Source: FEN-1139 sp964396375
Lineage (GTDB): Bacteria; Myxococcota_A; Polyangia; Polyangiales; Polyangiaceae
Assembly: GCA_964396375.1 (NCBI GenBank)
Contig: CAYNEY010000032.1
Coordinates: 1-64,000, forward strand
Reading direction: 5' to 3'
Length of the DNA stretch: 64,000 nucleotides
Of the stretch, positions 58,848 to 64,000 are shown piece by piece. Numbering within the stretch: position 1 is the first letter of the stretch; each line of letters begins with the position of its first letter. The notes under the pieces were generated by a model. The model was not told the origin of the DNA, made no database searches, and saw only the letters and a list, made by a program, of their open reading frames with translations. The position numbers were made by a program, and so were the translations under genes.

Positions 58848-60275
58848 ATGCGCCGACCGCTCGGAGCATTCGTGCTGGTAGAGGCCGCGTATGTGCTGGT
58901 GGTCTCCGCGGGTCGGCTGCTTCGCTGGCCGAATCAAGGTGTTTACTACGCGGCGCTGGCCGAGGCTTTCGGGGCGGGCCAACTCCACCTGGCTTCGGCT
59001 CCGCATCCGGCGTTGCTGAAGGTGGCCGATCCCACCTCGCTCGCGCACGCGCAGTTCTGGGTGGGAGCGGTGGATACGAGTCTCTACCAAGGTCGACTCT
59101 ACCTCTATTTCGGCCCGGTCCCGGGGCTCCTCCACCTGGTCATTCGCAGCCTATTCGAAACCAGCCGCTTCTACGGGGACACCCCGCTCACCTTCCTTTT
59201 TTGCACGATGGCTCTGATTGCCGAGCTGGTCTTGATCGAGCGCCTGGCGCGACGCTTCGCGCCGGACCTCCCCGGGTCTCTGGTGCTGCTTTCGATGGTG
59301 GCGTTCGGACTCTCGGCGCCCAATCTGGTCGTGCTCGCCTCCGGTGGGACCTATCAAGCGGCCATCGCCGGGGGGCATGCCTTCTTGATGATGGGATGCG
59401 TGGTGGGCTACGACACCACCCTGCGCACTTCTTCGCGTGGCATAGGGCGAGGGCTCTTCCTCGCTGGCGCCGCTTTCGCCTTGGCGCTCGGTTGTCGGAT
59501 CTCTCTTGCGCCCGCCATCGCCCTTCTGACCGTGGTTTTGCTGCATCAATGCGGTGCGTTTCTCTCGTTCGGCGTCTTGGTACGACGCTCGGTTGCGCTT
59601 GGGGTTCCCCTCGGGCTGGGGCTCGGTGCGCTTCTGCTCTACAACCACCTGCGCTTCGACGCCTGGTTCGACTTTGGGATGCGCCACCAGCTGACATCCT
59701 TGCCCTTCCGGTTCTCCCTCGACCATCTGCTCCCGAACCTCCACGCCTACTTCACGCGATTGCCCCGGATCTCTTGTGGCTTCCCCTATCTCTCTCCGAC
59801 CCTTCAGCACGGAAATGGCGCGCTCTCTCGCTGGCTCCCGGATCCCCCCACCTACGTGGTCCTCGAACCCACCGTGGGCCTGCTGATCCTTGCGCCTGGT
59901 CTCTTGCTCGCGGCCGCTTGCCTCGGACTTGCTACCCGCTCGGCACGGCACTTTGCGCTCCTCGCGCTCGGTACCTCTGGTCTGTGCGCGCTCGCCCCAT
60001 TTGGTCTCTACCTTGCAACGTTCCGCTACACCCTCGACTTTGCCTTCGGTCTTCTGCTGGTCATGCTGGTCGGGTTGGGCGCGCTCCTCCGAGTGATGAG
60101 GCGGCACCAGGTCTTTTGGCTCCTTGCGTCCGGGGTGGTGGTGGTGTGCCTGTTGGTCACCGCCACAACTGGGGTTCTGCTTGGCACCCAGGGCTACGGG
60201 ACCCATTTCGCCACCCACAATCCCACGCTCTTTGCCAGGCTCGAGGCCACGCTGTCCCTATGCCGTGCCAGGTGA
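58848..60275 (+). CDS. Polytopic membrane protein (GT39/GT-C-like)
   Basis: 475 residues from ATG 58848. GTG 58806 would overlap the kinase gene and is less likely. There are about ten membrane helices, such as PLGAFVLVEAAYVLVVSAGR, PLTFLFCTMALIAELVLIER, LFLAGAAFALALGCRISLAP, and VFWLLASGVVVVCLLVTATT. A large N-terminal periplasmic loop (YYAALAEAFGAGQLHLASAP) with acidic residues is reminiscent of GT-C glycosyltransferases of the ArnT/PMT group. The usual DD or DE motif is not certain. Probably an envelope glycan enzyme. Confidence 0.65.
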   Translation: MRRPLGAFVLVEAAYVLVVSAGRLLRWPNQGVYYAALAEAFGAGQLHLASAPHPALLKVADPTSLAHAQFWVGAVDTSLYQGRLYLYFGPVPGLLHLVIRSLFETSRFYGDTPLTFLFCTMALIAELVLIERLARRFAPDLPGSLVLLSMVAFGLSAPNLVVLASGGTYQAAIAGGHAFLMMGCVVGYDTTLRTSSRGIGRGLFLAGAAFALALGCRISLAPAIALLTVVLLHQCGAFLSFGVLVRRSVALGVPLGLGLGALLLYNHLRFDAWFDFGMRHQLTSLPFRFSLDHLLPNLHAYFTRLPRISCGFPYLSPTLQHGNGALSRWLPDPPTYVVLEPTVGLLILAPGLLLAAACLGLATRSARHFALLALGTSGLCALAPFGLYLATFRYTLDFAFGLLLVMLVGLGALLRVMRRHQVFWLLASGVVVVCLLVTATTGVLLGTQGYGTHFATHNPTLFARLEATLSLCRAR

Positions 60276-60582
60276 TGCGCGTCCGACCTCTCGGGCCGTG
60301 GCGCCCAGCCGAGCCAAGCCCTCTTCTTTGGTCATGGTGCCCGCGGGGACGAGGGTGACGACACCGGCAATGCCCCCGACGAGGCTGATCGGGAGACGAA
60401 TTCCCGTGGATGAGCGGCCTTGTAGGCTTACTGGCCGATCCTGGTGGCGACCTCGCCGGGAGGGGCGCTTGCACTATCCCGACTTGACGTCGCGTTGCGA
60501 CCGGATATCGTTCACCCAAGATGACCCCGCGAAAGACCATCACGGCGGGGTTGCATGATCGGGTGGCTGCTGGGAATCGCGA
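60276..60582. other. Intergenic region before the RRM gene
   Basis: About 305 bp with no supported gene. It contains the candidate promoter at 60484-60511. Confidence 0.45.
60484..60511 (+). promoter_or_regulatory. Candidate sigma-70-like promoter for the RRM gene
   Basis: TTGACG (60484-60489) and TATCGT (60506-60511) are 16 bp apart, 70-100 bp before the ATG at 60583. Matches to the consensus are partial. Confidence 0.35.
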
Positions 60583-61510
60583 ATGACGACTGAGGATTCA
60601 TGTAAGTTGTTCGTCGCGGGGCTTCCGGAGTCGATGACCGAGACGGCGCTCCGTCAGCTCTTCGAGGCTGCGGGGTGCACGGTCGTCGAGCTCAGTCTTC
60701 CGAGGGATCGCGCCACGGGGCGTCCTCGGGGCTTCGGATTTGTCACGCTCGAAACGGAAGAACAGGCTGAACGCGCGCGCTCGAAGCTGGATGGTTCACT
60801 CCAGTCCGGGCGCTCGATCTCGGTGCGGGCCTTTCAGGGCACTCAGGCGCGGCGTGAGCCGCGCGGCGATGCTCCGACCACACCCCCTGAGGATCGCACG
60901 CTCTACGTAGGGAACCTCTCTTACGAGGCGACCGTCGAGGAGCTCGAGCAGGTGCTGGTGGCGGCGGGGATCAGCCCCGTGCTCCGCGTCCACTTGCCAG
61001 TGGGTCCCGATGGGCGTCCACGCGGGTTCGGGTTCGTCACCCTGTCCAGCGCCGACATGGTGCAGCAAGCGGTGGGTCTGCTTCAGAATGCAGAGCTGCG
61101 CGGGCGGCGGGTGATGGTGAAGGTGGCGCATCCTCGTGGCTCGGGTCCCTCCGCGCCGCAGCGTGGTGGCTACGAGCCATCCCGTGGTCCCCCAGGTCCA
61201 CCGCGGAGCTTCTCGGAGTCGGAACGTGGCGCGGAGGGTGCGGCCCCCCGTGTGTTTCGCACGCCCGAGTCCACGCCCGATTTCGAAGAGGAGGAAGAGG
61301 GTGGTGGTGGGGGTGGTGGGGGTAGTGGGGAGTCGGCCGGCGTGGCCCGTCCGCGCGCCNNNNNNNNNNNNNNNNNNNNNNAAACGCGGCGGCAAGGCGA
61401 GTAAGGTGGCTGGCAAGGGTCCAGGCAAGGGGGCAAGCAAGACCGAGGAGCGACGGAATCGCGGTGGGGGTTCCTCCTGGCAGCGCTGGGAAGACTGGGA
61501 CGAGGACTGA
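60583..61510 (+). CDS. RNA-binding protein with two RRM domains
   Basis: About 300 residues from ATG 60583 (MTTEDSCKLFVAGLPESMTE). RRM1 has RNP2 KLFVAGLP and RNP1 RGFGFVTL. RRM2 has RNP2 TLYVGNLS near 107 and RNP1 RGFGFVTL near 150. A Gly/Glu-rich low-complexity stretch follows, then a 22-N gap at 61360-61381 across which the frame changes, then a Lys/Gly-rich basic tail (KRGGKASKVAGKGPGKGASK) ending WEDWDED. Bacteria usually carry single-RRM Rbp proteins; two RRMs plus basic and acidic tails are less common. It may act in cold-shock or post-transcriptional control. It is cytoplasmic. Confidence 0.88.
61360..61381. other. Assembly gap (22 N) in the RRM gene
   Basis: The frame differs on the two sides, so the gap length is not exact. 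Confidence 0.95.
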
Positions 61511-61785
61511 CTCAGAAGGCAGGCCCTCCGTTCCGCCGGGGAGAAGATGCCCCGCCTGTCTTCTGGCGTGCCTTGCTGGATCTTTCCACGATTCAGCTGG
61601 TTTCTGGCCGGACGGTCTCTGCGGTCGGCCGTTTCGAAGCTGCATGGGATGTGCGTGGCCAATTGCGCGCCGTGGATCCCAAATGCTACGACACCGCTCC
61701 TCGGTTGGTCCCAAGGTCAGCCTCTCTGCCGGTAGGAGGGAGAGGTCTGACGGGGACACGACCCGTGACCTCTGCGTGAATCCTG

Positions 61786-62820
61786 ATGATCTTCGACTGG
61801 CTCTACGGTCTGTTCTCGAACGACCTTGCCATTGACCTTGGCACGGCGACGACGCTGATTTACGTGAAGGGTAAGGGGATCGTGAGCTGCGAGCCGTCGG
61901 TGGTGGCGGTGCAGCGGGACTCCCGCGGGGACAAGCGAGTGCTGGCAGTGGGCAGGGAGGCGAAGGAAATGCTGGGGCGCACCCCCGGCAACATCCAGGC
62001 CATTCGTCCCCTGAGGGACGGAGTGATCGCGGACTTCGAGATCACCGAGGCGATGCTCCGCTACTTCATCGCGCGGGCCCACAACCGGCGCACCCTGGTA
62101 AAGCCGCGGATCATCATCTGCGTGCCCTTCGGGATCACCGAGGTCGAGAAGCGCGCCGTCAAGGAGAGCGCAGAGAGCGCCGGCGCCCGCGAGGTGTATC
62201 TGATCGAAGAGCCCATGGCGGCGGCCATCGGCGCCGGGCTCCCCATCACCGAGCCGAGCGGCAATATGGTGGTGGATATTGGCGGCGGCACCACCGAAGT
62301 GGCGGTGATCTCGCTTGCCGGCATCGTCTACTCGCAGAGCGTGCGGGTGGGCGGCGACAAGATGGACGAGGCTATCCTTGCGTACATGAAGCGCAAATAC
62401 AACCTGGCTATCGGCGGACAGACCGCCGAGCGCATCAAGATCAGCATTGGCAACGCCTATCCGCTCGATCAACAGCTGACCCTCGAGGTCAAAGGGCGGG
62501 ATATGGTGGCCGGCATTCCGAAGACGGTCGTGGTCAACTCCGAGGAAATCCGGGAGGCGCTGGCCGAGCCGACCAACGCCATCGTCGAGGCTGTGCTGCT
62601 TGCCCTGGAGCGTACCCCCCCCGAGCTGGCTGCCGATATCGTAGACAAGGGCGTGGTGTTGACCGGTGGCGGTGCCTTGCTCAAGAACTTGGACGTCTTG
62701 CTTCGGGAGGAGACCGGCCTGCCGGTGATGGTGAGCGACGACCCAATCAGCGCCGTGGTGCTCGGCAGTGGGAAGGCCCTCGACCACATCGAGCTCCTGA
62801 AAGAAGTGACCATCGGCTGA
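61786..62820 (+). CDS. mreB: Rod shape-determining protein MreB
   Basis: 344 residues from ATG 61786 (MIFDWLYGLFSNDLAIDLGT). Actin-fold motifs are phosphate 1 DLAIDLGTATTLIYVKGKGI, phosphate 2 MVVDIGGGTTEVAVISLAGI near 162, and the adenosine loop VVLTGGGALLKNLDVLL near 288. MreB filaments guide cell-wall synthesis for rod shape. It is followed by mreC and mreD in the usual order. The length equals the family norm. 275 bp upstream (61511-61785) holds no gene and likely contains the operon promoter. Confidence 0.98.
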   Translation: MIFDWLYGLFSNDLAIDLGTATTLIYVKGKGIVSCEPSVVAVQRDSRGDKRVLAVGREAKEMLGRTPGNIQAIRPLRDGVIADFEITEAMLRYFIARAHNRRTLVKPRIIICVPFGITEVEKRAVKESAESAGAREVYLIEEPMAAAIGAGLPITEPSGNMVVDIGGGTTEVAVISLAGIVYSQSVRVGGDKMDEAILAYMKRKYNLAIGGQTAERIKISIGNAYPLDQQLTLEVKGRDMVAGIPKTVVVNSEEIREALAEPTNAIVEAVLLALERTPPELAADIVDKGVVLTGGGALLKNLDVLLREETGLPVMVSDDPISAVVLGSGKALDHIELLKEVTIG

Positions 62821-62874
62821 GGGGACGATGATGGTCTGGAGAAGGCGGGCTTCGATCCGACGTAGGGGTGGGCG

Positions 62875-63747
62875 GTGAATCCACTACGCCGCTACCGTGA
62901 CATCGTGATCGTGGTGCTTCTTCTGGCTGTGCCGTTCTTCTTCTTGCGCGCCAGTATCCGCCGCCCCGAGGATTTGAACGCGGTCGATCGGGCCATCATG
63001 CGAGTGGCGGCCCCGCTCCAGTATGCCGCGGCCATGGCCGCGCGAGGGGTCTCGAGCCTGATCGGCGACTATATGTATCTGGTGGACGTGCGGGCCGACA
63101 ACAACAAGCTCGCCTACGAGAACGCCCGGCTACGGGAGCGTGTCCGCGAGTTGACCCGACTCGAAGCCGAAAACCGCCGTCTCGATCGCTTGCTGGGGTT
63201 GCGCGAGACCATCGCGGATGAGACGGCGAGCGCCGTCGTGGTCGGCAAATCCACCACCGAGTACTTCCGGGTGGACGCGCTGACTCTCGACAACCCCGGG
63301 GTGGCGGTGCGTCCGAACATGCCGGTGATTGCCCTGGATGGCGTGGTGGGCACCGTGCTCCGAACCGCCGGCGACAAAGTGAACGTGCAACTCACCGTGG
63401 ACAGCGGCTTCGGTGTCGATGTGGTGGTGGAGCGCACCATGGCCCGGGGGATCGTCCGCGGTGTCGGCGATCCGCGCCGATACGCGGTGCGGGTCGAGTA
63501 TGTCGAGCGCAGCAACCAGGTCGAAACCGGGGATTTTCTGGTTACGAGCGGGGTAGGGTGCCGGTTCCCGCAGGGGATCCCAGTGGCCCGGGTCACCAAG
63601 GTCATCAAGCGTGATTTCGGTATCTATCAGGAGGTGGAGGCGGAACCGACGGTCAACTTCTCGCGACTCGAGGAGGTGCTGATCGTGCTCTCCGACACCA
63701 AGGATTGCCCGGTGGGGGGACGCGGCCGCGCCAGCCCCAAGAAGTGA
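62875..63747 (+). CDS. mreC: Rod shape-determining protein MreC
   Basis: 290 residues from GTG 62875 (NPLRRYRDIVIVVLLLAVPF). A single N-terminal membrane helix (IVIVVLLLAVPFFFLRASIR) is followed by a coiled coil (YENARLRERVRELTRLEAEN). The beta-barrel domain reads VVGKSTTEYFRVDALTLDNP, GVVGTVLRTAGDKVNVQLTV, and GDFLVTSGVGCRFPQGIPVA. MreC links MreB to the periplasmic wall-synthesis complex. A Gly/Arg/Ser tail ends the protein. Confidence 0.97.
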   Translation: MNPLRRYRDIVIVVLLLAVPFFFLRASIRRPEDLNAVDRAIMRVAAPLQYAAAMAARGVSSLIGDYMYLVDVRADNNKLAYENARLRERVRELTRLEAENRRLDRLLGLRETIADETASAVVVGKSTTEYFRVDALTLDNPGVAVRPNMPVIALDGVVGTVLRTAGDKVNVQLTVDSGFGVDVVVERTMARGIVRGVGDPRRYAVRVEYVERSNQVETGDFLVTSGVGCRFPQGIPVARVTKVIKRDFGIYQEVEAEPTVNFSRLEEVLIVLSDTKDCPVGGRGRASPKK

Positions 63748-63754
63748 GGCCAGT

Positions 63755-64000
63755 ATGCGCAATGCTCTGTTCCTCAGCGTCGGGTTCGTGTTGATTCTGA
63801 TCCAGGCGAATCTGTTCCGGATCACGGGTCCATTCCAGTTGGTTGGCGCCACGCCCAACCTGGTTCTGCCGCTGGTGGTGCTGCTTGGGATCCAGGAGCA
63901 CTCGATGGTACGTGGTGCGGCGCTCTCGTTCGCCCTCGGCTACCTACTCGATCTGGTGGCGGGGGCTCCGGTTGGCGTCTTGACCTTCACGCACGTGGCG
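63755..64000 (+). CDS. mreD: Rod shape-determining protein MreD (partial)
   Basis: The ATG at 63755 lies 7 bp after mreC. The 82 codons within the window encode RNALFLSVGFVLILIQANLF, TPNLVLPLVVLLGIQEHSMV, and FALGYLLDLVAGAPVGVLTF, the first helices of MreD. It runs off the right end of the window. Confidence 0.85.
   Translation, partial: MRNALFLSVGFVLILIQANLFRITGPFQLVGATPNLVLPLVVLLGIQEHSMVRGAALSFALGYLLDLVAGAPVGVLTFTHVA

Noticed and set aside
58577..60358. A 593-codon plus-strand open frame
   Set aside because: It is an out-of-frame shadow over the kinase end and the membrane protein, with no recognisable domains.

Overview
The window is high-GC DNA in which most CDS starts are ATG or GTG and many genes overlap by 4 bp (ATGA or GTGA). 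Gly/Ser-rich lipoproteins, ECF sigma/TPR operons, DUF5695 and RRM proteins, and abundant remnant mobile elements suggest a myxobacterium-like member of the Myxococcota. That placement is an inference from gene content; no rRNA or tRNA is present to confirm it. The sequence is a draft. Six N gaps are present, and four of them lie in low-complexity or tandem-repeat coding sequence.

Region 1 (1-17.9 kb) is an accessory island built from toxins and broken mobile elements. It opens with the 3' end of a polymorphic-toxin-like frame coupled to a candidate immunity gene. It then holds an IS110 element, IS66 fragments, fossil IS21 ends and an abiEi pseudogene. Between 4.8 and 10.3 kb there are four tandem antitoxin/RelE-ParE toxin modules. 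Each has the same stem-loop upstream and the same block downstream, and that block leads into a gene for a secreted protein with a shared signal-peptide leader. One leader gene is intact, with a toxin-like C-terminus and an overlapping immunity-like gene. The others are broken. A fifth toxin remnant lies at 17.6-17.85 kb at the far edge of the island. A 335-bp exact duplication shows that the array has recombined.

The best-defined mobile element is an IS21-type element at 11712-15460. It has terminal repeats, an 8-bp target duplication and four co-oriented genes: a zinc-finger ORF, a ParB-like gene, istA and istB. It is inserted in a vapC gene whose frame can be rebuilt exactly across the insertion. 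IS630, IS3 and ISAzo13 fragments complete the island.

Region 2 (18-27.2 kb) is chromosomal. A translationally coupled ACP-KS-KS operon has two ketosynthases, each carrying an extra degenerate KS-like half. It is followed by a lipoprotein, an Fe-S aldo/keto reductase, mazG, rlmN and a biotin carboxylase; the last three are also coupled. A decayed stretch (27.2-28.7 kb) holds fossils of a nucleotidyltransferase, an outer-membrane-like protein and an RCC1-repeat protein.

Region 3 (28.7-64 kb) is dense core and lineage-specific sequence. It includes a DUF333-like lipoprotein, an ECF sigma/TPR/envelope operon, a DUF2062 protein, a phosphosugar mutase, two M16 peptidases and lepA. Next come an RHH regulator, two EF-hand-like lipoproteins, a pseudouridine synthase, a secreted hydrolase, an M24 aminopeptidase, an Lgt-like protein, and a second ECF sigma/membrane pair with 65-bp repeats upstream. 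The region ends with a DUF5695 lipoprotein, an ABC exporter, a histidine kinase, a polytopic membrane protein, a two-RRM RNA-binding protein and the start of mreBCD.
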